Assembly: GCF_025398735.1 (NCBI RefSeq) | Contig: NZ_CP104694.1 | Coordinates: forward strand, 5,421,465 to 5,485,464 | DNA: 64,000 bases | Direction of reading: 5' to 3' | Source of the DNA: Tahibacter amnicola | GTDB lineage: Bacteria; Pseudomonadota; Gammaproteobacteria; Xanthomonadales; Rhodanobacteraceae | Shown here: piece by piece, positions 26,956 to 35,779 of the stretch | Layout: each line of letters starts with the position of its first letter | Numbering within the stretch: position 1 is the stretch's first letter | Program-made: the position numbers and the translations under genes | The notes under the pieces: model-generated | What the model saw: the letters and a program-made list of their open reading frames with translations, nothing else | What the model was told of the DNA's origin: nothing | The model's database searches: none

Positions 26956-27519
26956 GTGAGCGCCAAAGACGATATCCGAGTCAGCAAATTCCTGAGCTAC
27001 GTGCTGCGGCACGCGCCCGAGTCGATCGGGCTTGCGCTCGACAGGGAAGGCTGGTCGGCCATCGATGTGCTCGTCGTCCAGGCCTGTGTCCATGGCATGC
27101 CGGTCACGCGTGACCAAGTGCTCCGCGTGGTCGCCACGAGCGACAAACAGCGCTTCAGCATCTCGCCGGACGGCCTGCGTATCCGCGCGGCCCAGGGTCA
27201 TTCGGTGCCTGTGGACCTGGGCCTGCCGCCACTGCCGCCGCCGGTGGTGCTCTATCACGGCACCGCGGTGCATTTCGCGGAGGCGATCCGTCGTGAAGGT
27301 CTCACACCCCGGTCGCGCCGGCAGGTGCACCTTTCCTGCGACAAGGAAACCGCCCGTCGCGTCGGTGAGCGCCACGGAACACCCCTGGTCCTGGTGGTGG
27401 ACTGCCAGCGCATGCACGCCGAAGGGTACGTCTTTTTTCGCGCCGACAACGGCGTCTGGCTGACGGACCGGGTTCCACCCCGGTTCCTGGACGGGGTCGA
27501 AGCGGACAGCGACGAATAG
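26956..27519 (+). CDS. kptA: RNA 2'-phosphotransferase KptA/Tpt1
   Basis: A 187-residue protein with the Tpt1 layout. The N-terminal winged helix begins RVSKFLSYVLRHAPESIGL. The ADP-ribosyltransferase-like domain contains RFSISPDGLRIRAAQGHSV, LYHGTAV, and VHLSCDKETARRVGERHG. It transfers an internal 2'-phosphate of RNA to NAD, giving ADP-ribose 1'',2''-cyclic phosphate. In eukaryotes it finishes tRNA splicing; the bacterial role is unclear because bacteria lack that splicing step. Uses GTG at 26956, 13 bases after the TPR gene. A terminator closes the unit downstream. Confidence 0.93.
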   Translation: MSAKDDIRVSKFLSYVLRHAPESIGLALDREGWSAIDVLVVQACVHGMPVTRDQVLRVVATSDKQRFSISPDGLRIRAAQGHSVPVDLGLPPLPPPVVLYHGTAVHFAEAIRREGLTPRSRRQVHLSCDKETARRVGERHGTPLVLVVDCQRMHAEGYVFFRADNGVWLTDRVPPRFLDGVEADSDE

Positions 27520-27572
27520 CACTGGTCCTGCGCGAGCAGTAAGGGAACGCATCCAACAGCGACAACAACAAC

Positions 27573-27603
27573 AAAAAACCCGGCCAGTTGGCCGGGTTTT
27601 TTT
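27573..27603. terminator. Bidirectional intrinsic terminator
   Basis: A perfect 7-base stem CCCGGCC (27579-27585) / GGCCGGG (27590-27596) with a 4-base loop, flanked by six A on the left and seven T on the right. It terminates transcription from both kptA (plus) and secF (minus), which converge here. Confidence 0.93.
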
Positions 27604-27628
27604 GTGCTACCCGATCGACAGCCTTCTG

Positions 27629-28645
27629 TCAGGGACGACGCGCCAGCTCAGGATCTTCGCGCGTGACCGGCATCAGGTCCTGCTTCGACACGCCCAGCCA
27701 CAACAGCACCGGGTTGGCGAAGAAGATCGACGACAGCGTACCGACGAAGATACCGATCAGCATGATCAGGCCGAAGTTCTGCAGCGCCGGGCCGCCGACG
27801 AAGTACAGCGTTCCAACCGCAAGACTGGTGGTCAGGCCGGTCATGATCGTACGGGACATGGTCGAGTTGATCGACCGGTTGAGAATCTCGTACGGCTCGC
27901 CCTTGCGCGAGGAACGGAAGATTTCACGTACGCGGTCGAACACGACGACCTTGTCGTTGATCGAGTAACCCACGACCGACAACACGGCCGCCAGCGCCGG
28001 CAGGTCGAATTCGCGACCCGTGAGGGCGAAGATGCCCACCGTCAGCAGCGTGTCGTGGATTTCGCTGGCCACCGCCGCGATAGCGAAGCGCAGTTCGAAG
28101 CGGAACCACAGGTAAGCCATGATGCCGAGGATGACGAACAGCACCGCGACCAGACCGTCGCTGCGCAGCTCTTCACCGACCTGCGGTCCCACGAACGAGC
28201 TGGAGTGGATGGTGACGTCCTGGCGCGCCGTCTTGAGCGCCTTCAGCACTTCGCCGGCCAGCTTGTCAGCTTCCTTCGAGGCCGCGTCGGCTGGTTTGGC
28301 GGCTTCGCCCTCAGCTGGCTTGGCCGCGTCGGTGGTGGCCTTGGCCGCGTCGGCATCGCCTTCGTGCGGCTTGATGCGGATGGCGTATTCCTTGGTGTTG
28401 CCGAGCGACTGCACGACGGCGCCCGCAAAGCCGTGATCCTCGACGGCCTTGCGCACCTCGGCGATATCCGCGTCCTTCTCGTAGGTGACCTGGACCAGCG
28501 TACCGCCGGTGAAATCCAGGCCGTAGTCGAGACCACGGACAAAGATGATCGCCGCGGCGATCACGCAGAGGATGGCCGACAAGGTCAGGCTGACCTTGCG
28601 CAACGCCATGAAGTCGAAATTGGTGTCGGACTTGAACAGTTCCAT
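27629..28645 (-). CDS. secF: Protein translocase accessory subunit SecF
   Basis: A 338-residue inner-membrane protein of the SecF family. The first membrane helix, the GLDFTGGTLVQV loop, the DELRSDG-like GEELRSDGL segment and the later VVGYSINDKVVVFDRVRE are all present. With SecD and YajC it forms the complex that uses the proton motive force to help pull proteins out of the SecYEG channel. Residues 93-128 are a low-complexity Ala/Lys/Asp insert in the first periplasmic domain, absent from typical SecF of this length. Third gene of yajC-secD-secF. Confidence 0.97.
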   Translation of the reverse strand: MELFKSDTNFDFMALRKVSLTLSAILCVIAAAIIFVRGLDYGLDFTGGTLVQVTYEKDADIAEVRKAVEDHGFAGAVVQSLGNTKEYAIRIKPHEGDADAAKATTDAAKPAEGEAAKPADAASKEADKLAGEVLKALKTARQDVTIHSSSFVGPQVGEELRSDGLVAVLFVILGIMAYLWFRFELRFAIAAVASEIHDTLLTVGIFALTGREFDLPALAAVLSVVGYSINDKVVVFDRVREIFRSSRKGEPYEILNRSINSTMSRTIMTGLTTSLAVGTLYFVGGPALQNFGLIMLIGIFVGTLSSIFFANPVLLWLGVSKQDLMPVTREDPELARRP

Positions 28646-28664
28646 GATGCGCGTACTCCCCAGC

Positions 28665-30524
28665 TCAGACCGACAGGGACTTCAGGCGGCGGCCGCCGAA
28701 GATCAGGCCAACCAGCACGTGCGTGACGGTGACCGAGGTAAACATCGACGTGATGATGCCGATGAACAGGGTGATGGCGAAGCCGCGGATCGGGCCGGAA
28801 CCGAAGGCCATCAGGCCCAGCGCCGCGAGCAGGTGGGTCACGTTGGCGTCGAGAATCGTCGCCCAGGCCTTGTTGTAACCCCCACTGATGGCAGCCATCG
28901 GGCTCGACCCGTTACGCAGTTCCTCGCGGATGCGCTCGCAGATCAGCACGTTGGCGTCGATCGCCATGCCGAGTGTCAGTACGATACCGGCGATACCCGG
29001 AAGGGTCAGGGTGGCCTGGCAGATCGACAGGATAGCCACCAGCAGCACCAGGTTCAGCAGCAGGCCGACGTCGGCGATGAGGCCGAACATCTTGTAATAG
29101 AGACCGACAAAGACGACCACGAGGCCGACCGCGATCAGCACGGCGACCAGGCCCTTGCGGATGTTGTCTTCACCGAGGCTGGCACCGATCACGCGTTCTT
29201 CGACGATATCGACGGGCGCCGCAAGCGAACCGGCGTTGAGCAGGCGGGCCAGATCGTTGGCTTCCTGCATGCTGTCAAGGCCCGTGGTCTGGAACTGCGA
29301 GCTGAAGACGCCGCGAATGTTCGCCACCGAGATCACTTCTTCCTTGACGCGCGAGGACTTCACTTCCTTGCCGTCGACGATCGACACCTCGGGGATACGC
29401 TCGGTATAGACCACGGCCATCGGCTTGCCGACGTTCTGCATGGTGAATTCGAGCATGCGGTCGCCGCCGCGGCTGCTCAGGCGCACGCTCACACCCGGCG
29501 TGCCGGACTGCGAGTCGAGAATGGCGGTGGCGCCGACGAGGTCGTCGCCCGAGGCGATCACCTTCTTCTTGAGCAGGATCGGCGCGCCACTCTCGCGCAG
29601 CTTGTAGAGCTTGGCGTCCGCCGGCGGCGTCGCGCCATTGGCCACGTCCAGGGCATTGCCGGCCTCGTCGACCGCGCGATATTCCAGGCTGGCCGTAGCG
29701 CCGAGCAGGCGCTTGGCGGCGGCGGTGTCCTGCACGCCGGGCAGCTCCACCACGATGCGCGAATTGCCTTGCTGCTGGATCACCGGTTCGCCCAGGTCGC
29801 CGATACGATTGCGCAGCGTGCTCATGTTCTGGGAGATGGTGTTCTTGGCCACTTCGTCGAGCTTGGCCGGCGAAATACGCAGATTCAGCCCGAACGCATC
29901 GCCCGTGGTGGCACCGTTGGTGAGGACCACCTCGCTGCCGAACGAGCGGCTGATTTCCGCGGAGATCTTCTCGCGATCGGCCTCGGAACGGGCGGTGATC
30001 ACCACGCCCTGCGCACCGCGATTGGCGCTGATGCCGCGGATGCCCTTCTCACGCGCGATGTTCTTCACTTCGTCGACGTAGTGGGCTTCCTGCTTCTCGA
30101 TCACGCTGGCATGGTCAACTTCCATCAGGAAGTGCACGCCACCCTGCAAGTCCAGGCCGAACGGCATACCGTTGGCGTGGATCGCCGCCAGCCAGCTGGG
30201 AACGGTGGAGGCGAGGTTGAGCGCAACCGTGTAGTTGTTGCCCAGCTCCGAACGCAGGTTGTCACCGGCGGCGATCTGCTGGTTCGGGTCAGCAAGGCGG
30301 ACCAGCAGGCGGTCGTTTGTCAGGTCGATCGAGGTGAACGCGACCTTCTTCGACTCCAGGATGCCCTGCACCTTCTCTTTCAGCGCCACGTCGACCGTGG
30401 CGCCGCGATTGGCGGACACCTGCACGGCGCGCTGCTTCGGATAGAGGTTCGGCAGGGCGTAGATGAAGCCGACCAGCAACGCCAGTACGACCAGCGCGTA
30501 TTTCCAGCGGGGAAACTCGTTCAT
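28665..30524 (-). CDS. secD: Protein translocase subunit SecD
   Basis: A 619-residue SecD with one N-terminal helix (YALVVLALLVGFIYALPNL). A large periplasmic domain follows, with FGLDLQGGVHFLMEVD and RNRIGDLGEPVIQQQGNSRI, and then five membrane helices including GMAIDANVLICERIREE (the conserved proton-path region). It acts with SecF. Separated from secF by 19 bases and from yajC by about 60 bases. Length agrees with the family; no missing region is seen. Confidence 0.97.
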   Translation of the reverse strand: MNEFPRWKYALVVLALLVGFIYALPNLYPKQRAVQVSANRGATVDVALKEKVQGILESKKVAFTSIDLTNDRLLVRLADPNQQIAAGDNLRSELGNNYTVALNLASTVPSWLAAIHANGMPFGLDLQGGVHFLMEVDHASVIEKQEAHYVDEVKNIAREKGIRGISANRGAQGVVITARSEADREKISAEISRSFGSEVVLTNGATTGDAFGLNLRISPAKLDEVAKNTISQNMSTLRNRIGDLGEPVIQQQGNSRIVVELPGVQDTAAAKRLLGATASLEYRAVDEAGNALDVANGATPPADAKLYKLRESGAPILLKKKVIASGDDLVGATAILDSQSGTPGVSVRLSSRGGDRMLEFTMQNVGKPMAVVYTERIPEVSIVDGKEVKSSRVKEEVISVANIRGVFSSQFQTTGLDSMQEANDLARLLNAGSLAAPVDIVEERVIGASLGEDNIRKGLVAVLIAVGLVVVFVGLYYKMFGLIADVGLLLNLVLLVAILSICQATLTLPGIAGIVLTLGMAIDANVLICERIREELRNGSSPMAAISGGYNKAWATILDANVTHLLAALGLMAFGSGPIRGFAITLFIGIITSMFTSVTVTHVLVGLIFGGRRLKSLSV

Positions 30525-30582
30525 GCCTTGAATCCCAGGGGTGTGCCGCGGATGGCCGCGGTATCGATGTGCGCGTAACGCC

Positions 30583-30921
30583 TCAGGCCGACTTCAGCGT
30601 GCCCTTGGGCAGGACTGCCGTGATCGCATGCTTCTGCAGCTTCACCGTCACGTTCGGGGCGATCTCGATGCTGACGTACGACTCGCTGATCTCCTCGACC
30701 TTGCCCAGGAGGCCCGCGGCCGTGGCCACTTCGTCGCCCTTGGCCAGGGCCGACAGCATGGCCCGCTGTTCCTTGGCGCGCTTCATCTGTGGACGCAGCA
30801 TCAGGAAATAGATGAAGCCGAACATCACCACCATCATGATGATCGAGCCGAAGCCGCCGCCGGCCGCTCCGGCCGGAGCGCCTGCCGCCTGCGCGGACGC
30901 GCTGGAAATAAAGAATTCCAT
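30583..30921 (-). CDS. yajC: Preprotein translocase subunit YajC
   Basis: A 112-residue protein: one membrane helix (IIMMVVMFGFIYFLMLRPQ) and the conserved RPQMKRAKEQRAMLSALAKGDEV segment, then a small soluble domain. Start set by the ATG at 30921; the long open frame above it is antisense to rnfC. YajC is a non-essential subunit of the SecDF-YajC complex. First gene of the yajC-secD-secF operon; the upstream neighbour is divergent rnfC. No tgt or queA gene lies upstream within the window. Confidence 0.95.
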   Translation of the reverse strand: MEFFISSASAQAAGAPAGAAGGGFGSIIMMVVMFGFIYFLMLRPQMKRAKEQRAMLSALAKGDEVATAAGLLGKVEEISESYVSIEIAPNVTVKLQKHAITAVLPKGTLKSA

Positions 30922-31102
30922 GATTCTCTCGCTGGTTATTGCCCGGACAAGGAAACGCCGAGCATACAAAAGGTCGCGGATTATGCCACGCGTCACCGCC
31001 AGGCGCACCGCGGTGCAGGGCATGGGGGCCCGCCGGGGCTGGTTCAAGCGTATGGCCGCCCCGGCCGGCGCAGCCTGCAGGCCGTCCGATACAATCACCA
31101 GC

Positions 31103-32701
31103 ATGCCCCTGTACCCGTTTCCCGGTGGCCTTCGCCTCCCTGCCGGCAAGGACACCCTGCCGCCGTTTGCCGTCTGCCCGCTGCCCGAACGCCTGATCGT
31201 CCCGCTGGGACCGCCTGGCGGCCCGGCGGCCTTCTGCCGTGTCGCGCCGGGCCAGCCGGTGCGCCGCGGCACGCGGCTGGCCGACCCGCTCGACGCCGCC
31301 GGCGCCGCGGTGCACGCGCCGGCCGCGGGGGTCGTGGCCGCCATCGGTCCGCGCGTCCTGGCGGACCCGAAGGCTCCGGTCCGCTGCGTCGAGATCCTCG
31401 TCGACGGAACCGACGCCCGCGAAACGCTTCCGCCCGTCGAATCCCCCTTCGACGCCGATCCGGCCGAGCTGCTGCAGCGCATCCGTGACGCCGGCATCGT
31501 GGGGCTGGGCGGCGCCGGGTTTCCCACGGCCATCAAGGCCGGTACGCCGTGCCGCCACCTGATCGTCAACGGCGCGGAATGCGAGCCGCTGGTGCAGTCG
31601 GACGACACCCTGATGCGCCGGCAGGCAGCGGACGTGATCGCCGGCGCACGCGTACTGGCACGGATCACCGGGGCCAGCGAAGTCACGATTGCACTGGAAG
31701 ACCGGCTGACGGCCGCCCGCGCCGCCCTCGCCGAGGCCCTGGGCGCGAATACCGACCTGCGCATTGTCACCGTCCCGTCGATCTACCCCTCGGGCGGCGA
31801 ACGGCAGCTCATCTATTCGTTGACCGGCCAGGAAGTCCCCGGCGGCCAGCCCGCCACCGCGATCGGCATCCTGTGCCAGAACGTGGCGACGGTTGCCGCA
31901 GTATGGCGGGCCGTCCGCCATGGCGAACCGCTGACCGCCCGTCTGGTCACGGTGGCCGGTCGCGGCGTGATGCGGCCAACGGTATTCGAAGTACGCCTGG
32001 GGACGCCGTTCGAGTGGGTGATCACCCAGGCCGGCGGTTATGCGCCGGACGCTGCGCGGCTGCTGGAAGGCGGGCCCATGATGGGCATCGCGCAGCCGCA
32101 TGACGCGATACCCGTGACGAAAACGACCACGGCGATCGTGGTGCAGACGACGAGCGAGACAGCCCCCGCGATGGAACAGCCCTGCATCCGCTGCGGCGAA
32201 TGCGCCCGCGTGTGTCCGGTCCGCCTGATGCCACAGCAGCTGCTGACGGCAGTCCGGCGTGAAGACTGGGCACAGACGCAGGCACTGGCCTTGCGAGACT
32301 GCATCGAATGCGGCTGCTGCAGCCATGTGTGTCCGTCGCATATTCCACTGGTGGACTGGTACCGCTTCGGAAAAGCGGAGCTGGACCGCCGCATCGACAC
32401 CCGGCAGCGCGCCGACCGCTCGCGCGCGCTTTTCCTCGGACGGACGCAACGCCTGGAGCGCGAGCAGGCCGAACGCGTGGCACGGGTCGCCGCGCGCAAG
32501 GAGTCACTTGCCCAGGCGGCCGTGGTCGTCACCGTAGAGACGCCATCCGCGCCCGCCGCCGGCGAGCCGTCCCCGGCACCGTCGACTGCACCCAGGACGA
32601 TGGACAAGGCGGCCGTCCTGGCGGCCATTGCCCGCGGCAAGGCCCGCAAAGCGGCCAACCCGCCGCGCCCCGCCCCGCCCGCGCCCGACGAAGACGCATG
32701 A
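31103..32701 (+). CDS. rnfC: Electron-transport complex subunit RnfC
   Basis: A 532-residue protein. The N-terminal barrel-sandwich hybrid region shows FPGGLRLPAGKD; the NADH/FMN-binding core has GLGGAGFPTAIKAGT and VNGAECEPLVQSDD; SLBB-like QPATAIGILCQNVATV follows. Two 4Fe-4S motifs complete the core (PCIRCGECARVCP; CIECGCCSHVCP). The C-terminal Ala/Pro-rich tail is variable in the family. RnfC is the cytoplasmic-face NADH-oxidising subunit of the Rnf complex that couples NADH:ferredoxin electron flow to a sodium or proton gradient. The ATG at 31103 follows a weak site. It overlaps rnfD by 4 bases. Confidence 0.93.
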   Translation: MPLYPFPGGLRLPAGKDTLPPFAVCPLPERLIVPLGPPGGPAAFCRVAPGQPVRRGTRLADPLDAAGAAVHAPAAGVVAAIGPRVLADPKAPVRCVEILVDGTDARETLPPVESPFDADPAELLQRIRDAGIVGLGGAGFPTAIKAGTPCRHLIVNGAECEPLVQSDDTLMRRQAADVIAGARVLARITGASEVTIALEDRLTAARAALAEALGANTDLRIVTVPSIYPSGGERQLIYSLTGQEVPGGQPATAIGILCQNVATVAAVWRAVRHGEPLTARLVTVAGRGVMRPTVFEVRLGTPFEWVITQAGGYAPDAARLLEGGPMMGIAQPHDAIPVTKTTTAIVVQTTSETAPAMEQPCIRCGECARVCPVRLMPQQLLTAVRREDWAQTQALALRDCIECGCCSHVCPSHIPLVDWYRFGKAELDRRIDTRQRADRSRALFLGRTQRLEREQAERVARVAARKESLAQAAVVVTVETPSAPAAGEPSPAPSTAPRTMDKAAVLAAIARGKARKAANPPRPAPPAPDEDA

Positions 32702-33729
32702 GAACCTTCCCCGTCCACGGCGGCCCGCATCTGTCGCCACCACGCCATGTGCGTCACGTCATGGTCGACGTGCTGCTGGCCCTGGTGCCCGGCATCGCCG
32801 CGCACGTCTGGTTCTTCGGCGTGGGCGTGCTGGTCCAGCTGATCCTGGCCGCCGGTTTCGCCATCGCTATTGAGGCGGTAGCACTTCGATGGCGCGGCCT
32901 GCCGGTGCGTCGTATCGGCGGCGATCCGTCGGTGCTGGTCACGGCGGCGCTGTTCGCGCTGTGCCTGCCGCCGCTCGCGCCCTGGTGGATCAGTCTGGCT
33001 GGCATGCTCGCGGCGGTGGTGCTGGCCCGCCACGCCTACGGCGGCATGGGCTACAACCTGTTCAATCCGGCGATGGTGGGCTACGCCGTCGTGCTCATCA
33101 GCTTTCCGCGCGAGGTGTCTGGCTGGATCGCCGCGGGAACCCAGGCGCTGGATCCCCTCGATGTGATCCGGACGATCCTCGCCGGTGACCTGCCCGCCCC
33201 CCTGCGCTGGGACACCATCAGCTCGGCCACGCCGCTGGACACCGTCAAGTCGCTGGCCGCCCGCGGCCACATGATCGGCGAGATCCGGCACGACCCGCAG
33301 TTCGGCGATTTCGGCGGCAGGGGCTGGGAATGGATTGCCAATGCCTATGCACTGGGCGGGCTGTATCTGCTGTGGCGCGGCGTGATCCGCTGGCAGGTGC
33401 CGGTCGCGGTGATCGGCAGCGTGATCGCCGTTTCCGCGCCGCTGTGGCTGTTGGATGCGGATGTCCATCCGATGCCGCTCCAGCACGTTTTCAGCGGCGG
33501 GCTGATGCTGGCTGCCTGGTTCATCGCCACCGATCCGGTGACCGGTTGCGCCTCACCGCGCGGGCGGCTGCTGTTCGGCATCGGTGTGGGCGTGCTGACG
33601 CTGGTGATCCGTCGCTGGGGCAGCTACCCCGACGGCGTGGCGTTCGCGGTATTGCTGATGAACGGTGCCGCGCCCCTGATCGACCGATACACCCGCCCTC
33701 GCGTCTTCGGCACCGGCAGCCATGCCTGA
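32698..33729 (+). CDS. rnfD: Rnf complex membrane subunit RnfD
   Basis: A 343-residue polytopic protein of the NqrB/RnfD family. It shows GGDPSVLVTAALFALCLPP, NLFNPAMVGYAVVLISFP, the flavin-attachment region around DTISSATPLDT (the family's covalent-FMN Thr in an xATP motif), and the end ASPRGRLLFGIGVGVLTLVIRRWG-like region with YPDGVAFAVLLMN. About ten membrane helices. It overlaps the rnfC stop and rnfG start, which argues for one translated cluster. Confidence 0.9.
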   Translation: MRTFPVHGGPHLSPPRHVRHVMVDVLLALVPGIAAHVWFFGVGVLVQLILAAGFAIAIEAVALRWRGLPVRRIGGDPSVLVTAALFALCLPPLAPWWISLAGMLAAVVLARHAYGGMGYNLFNPAMVGYAVVLISFPREVSGWIAAGTQALDPLDVIRTILAGDLPAPLRWDTISSATPLDTVKSLAARGHMIGEIRHDPQFGDFGGRGWEWIANAYALGGLYLLWRGVIRWQVPVAVIGSVIAVSAPLWLLDADVHPMPLQHVFSGGLMLAAWFIATDPVTGCASPRGRLLFGIGVGVLTLVIRRWGSYPDGVAFAVLLMNGAAPLIDRYTRPRVFGTGSHA

Positions 33730-34342
33730 GCCGTCGCCGCTGCTGCGCCGGTTGTTCGCCGTCATGGCGGGCAGTGCGCTGCTGGGACTGTCCGGCTGGC
33801 TCGCATCGGGCCGCATCCGCAACCAGGCACACCGCGAGGCACTGTCGGCCCTCGCCGCGGTGCTGCCGCCGGACCGCTACGACAATGACCCGCTGGCCGA
33901 TCGCATCCGGGTCATCGACGAGGCGGCCCTCGGCAGCGCACAGCCCATGCCCGTGCTGCGCGCACGCAAGGACGGCCAACCGGCCGCGCTGGTGATCGAG
34001 GCGATCGTCCCCAAGGCCTACGCCGGCCCCGTCCGCCTGCAGATCGGCGTCGACAGGCGGGGGGCGGTAACCGGCGTACGCGTCCTGGAGCACCACGAAA
34101 CACCGGGTCTTGGCGACCGCTTCGAAACCGATAGCGGCGAATGGCTGGCGGCCATCCGCGGCAGATCGCTCGACACCACGCCCACGGCCCGCTGGACCGT
34201 CCGGAAAGACGGCGGCGATTTCGACCAGTTCAGCGGCGCAACGACGACGCCGCGCGCGATCCTCGAACGCATTGCGCGCGTGCTTGAGTTCGTGAAGGCA
34301 CATCGCGAAGCACTTTTCGCCGACGAAGCAGACATCCCATGA
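33722..34342 (+). CDS. rnfG: Rnf complex periplasmic FMN subunit RnfG
   Basis: A 206-residue protein with an N-terminal membrane anchor (LFAVMAGSALLGLSGWL) and a periplasmic FMN-binding domain. The flavin-attachment motif is FSGATTTPRA, where the family's Thr carries FMN, and the neighbouring conserved ETPGLGDRF is present. RnfG carries electrons between the membrane subunits. It overlaps rnfD by 8 bases. Confidence 0.9.
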   Translation: MPEPSPLLRRLFAVMAGSALLGLSGWLASGRIRNQAHREALSALAAVLPPDRYDNDPLADRIRVIDEAALGSAQPMPVLRARKDGQPAALVIEAIVPKAYAGPVRLQIGVDRRGAVTGVRVLEHHETPGLGDRFETDSGEWLAAIRGRSLDTTPTARWTVRKDGGDFDQFSGATTTPRAILERIARVLEFVKAHREALFADEADIP

Positions 34343-34400
34343 CCCTGCGCGATGACGTGCGTCGTGGCGGCCGCGCGAACGACCGCCGTAAAATCCGCTC

Positions 34401-34991
34401 ATGACCCCGCCACCAACTCCGATCGCCCTGCTGCCTGGCCTGTGCCCGGTACTGTGGGCCGCCACCGATACACGCAGCGCCCTGCTGCTGGCGGCGGCTG
34501 CCGTTGCGATACACGTCGCGACGCGTGTTTTCCTGGGGATTTTCGCGCCACCGGGCAACGGTTCCGACCGATGGCTGCTTGCCGCGGCAGTCGTGACCAG
34601 TACGGGCATCACGGCCTTCGCGCTGTCGGCGATCGCCCCGGCGTTTTCGGGCGATACCGCCGTCGGCGCGACATTGATCGTCGCGAATGCCGCCTGGCTC
34701 CAGTCGCTCAGCCATCAGGCTGTCAACCACGATTGGCATTCTCCCTTTTTCCTGGCAACCATCGTGATCGCCACAGGGCTCTTGCGCGAGTTGCTCGCTG
34801 ACGGCACCGTGCTGGCCAATGCCAGCGACCTGTTCACGGCCGCGCCGGCCATTCATGGCAGCAATGGCATTGCACTCTTTCATCATCCCGCCGGCGTACT
34901 GGCCGGCCTCGCCGTGGCGATCGCGGTAGGTCGCACGGCTCGTGCGCGGCTGCGCCGGGACTCCACGCCGGATACTTCCCGAAACGCATGA
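34401..34991 (+). CDS. rnfE: RnfE-like (Rnf/Nqr family) membrane subunit
   Basis: A 196-residue hydrophobic protein. The N-terminal segment (GLCPVLWAATDTRSALLLA) and the conserved-polar membrane positions match the Rnf/Nqr family to which RnfE and RnfA belong; the order in the cluster favours RnfE. Later regions (HNDWHSP-like and GLFHHPAGVLAG) are somewhat divergent, so this is the least certain Rnf call. It lies 58 bases after rnfG, and nth begins at its stop (ATGA overlap). Confidence 0.72.
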   Translation: MTPPPTPIALLPGLCPVLWAATDTRSALLLAAAAVAIHVATRVFLGIFAPPGNGSDRWLLAAAVVTSTGITAFALSAIAPAFSGDTAVGATLIVANAAWLQSLSHQAVNHDWHSPFFLATIVIATGLLRELLADGTVLANASDLFTAAPAIHGSNGIALFHHPAGVLAGLAVAIAVGRTARARLRRDSTPDTSRNA

Positions 34992-35629
34992 ACGCCACCA
35001 AACGTGCTGAGATCTTCCGCCGGCTGCGCGAGATCAATCCGAACCCGACGACCGAGCTGGAGTACACCACGCCCTTCGAACTGCTGGTGGCGGTGACGCT
35101 GTCGGCGCAGGCCACGGATATCGGCGTGAACAAAGCCACACGTAAACTCTTCCCGGTTGCCAATACGCCGCAGGCGATCCTGGCGCTGGGTGAGGACGGG
35201 CTCAAGCGCTATATCTCCACGATCGGGCTGTACAACGCCAAGGCGAAGAACGTCATGGCGGCCTGCCGGATCCTCGTCGATCGCTACGACGGTGAAGTAC
35301 CGACTACGCGTGAGGCGCTGGAGGCGCTGCCCGGCGTGGGCCGGAAGACAGCCAACGTCGTACTCAACACCGCCTTCGGCCAACCCACCATCGCGGTGGA
35401 TACGCATATCTTCCGCGTCTCCAATCGCACGGGCCTGGCGCCGGGCAAAACGGTGCGCGCCGTGGAGGACAAACTGGAAAAAACCATTCCGGCAGAATTC
35501 AAGCAGGATGCACATCACTGGCTGATCCTGCACGGGCGGTACGTCTGCAAGGCGCGCAAGCCGGACTGTCCCTCCTGCGTGATCCGCGACCTGTGCCAAT
35601 ACCGCCAGAAAACCCCCGCTGCGGATTGA
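34988..35629 (+). CDS. nth: Endonuclease III
   Basis: A 213-residue DNA glycosylase/AP lyase. The helix-hairpin-helix region LPGVGRKTANVVLN carries the catalytic Lys120, and the catalytic Asp138 sits in TIAVDTHIFRVSNRTG, the same numbering as the E. coli enzyme. A C-terminal 4Fe-4S cluster site is present (CKARKPDCPSCVIRDLCQY). It excises oxidised pyrimidines in base excision repair. The ATG overlaps the rnfE stop (ATGA), the same rnf-nth neighbourhood seen in other Gammaproteobacteria. Confidence 0.97.
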   Translation: MNATKRAEIFRRLREINPNPTTELEYTTPFELLVAVTLSAQATDIGVNKATRKLFPVANTPQAILALGEDGLKRYISTIGLYNAKAKNVMAACRILVDRYDGEVPTTREALEALPGVGRKTANVVLNTAFGQPTIAVDTHIFRVSNRTGLAPGKTVRAVEDKLEKTIPAEFKQDAHHWLILHGRYVCKARKPDCPSCVIRDLCQYRQKTPAAD

Positions 35630-35779
35630 AAACGCCCGGTGCCCCGGCCGGAATGGTCATATGATCAGGCGCCGCCGCCATGTCCGCCCGTGCCATCCCG
35701 GTGTTTTAATGCCTTCGACGCCAGCGCCCCACCGGCCTGGCCTTCCCGATTTTCTTTAGTCTTGAGAGTGAGTCACCGC

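Noticed and set aside
28545-30578. 677-codon plus-strand frame over secD
   Set aside because: Mirror of the SecD gene, which has all family motifs; composition is Asp/His/Arg-rich, as seen in shadows.
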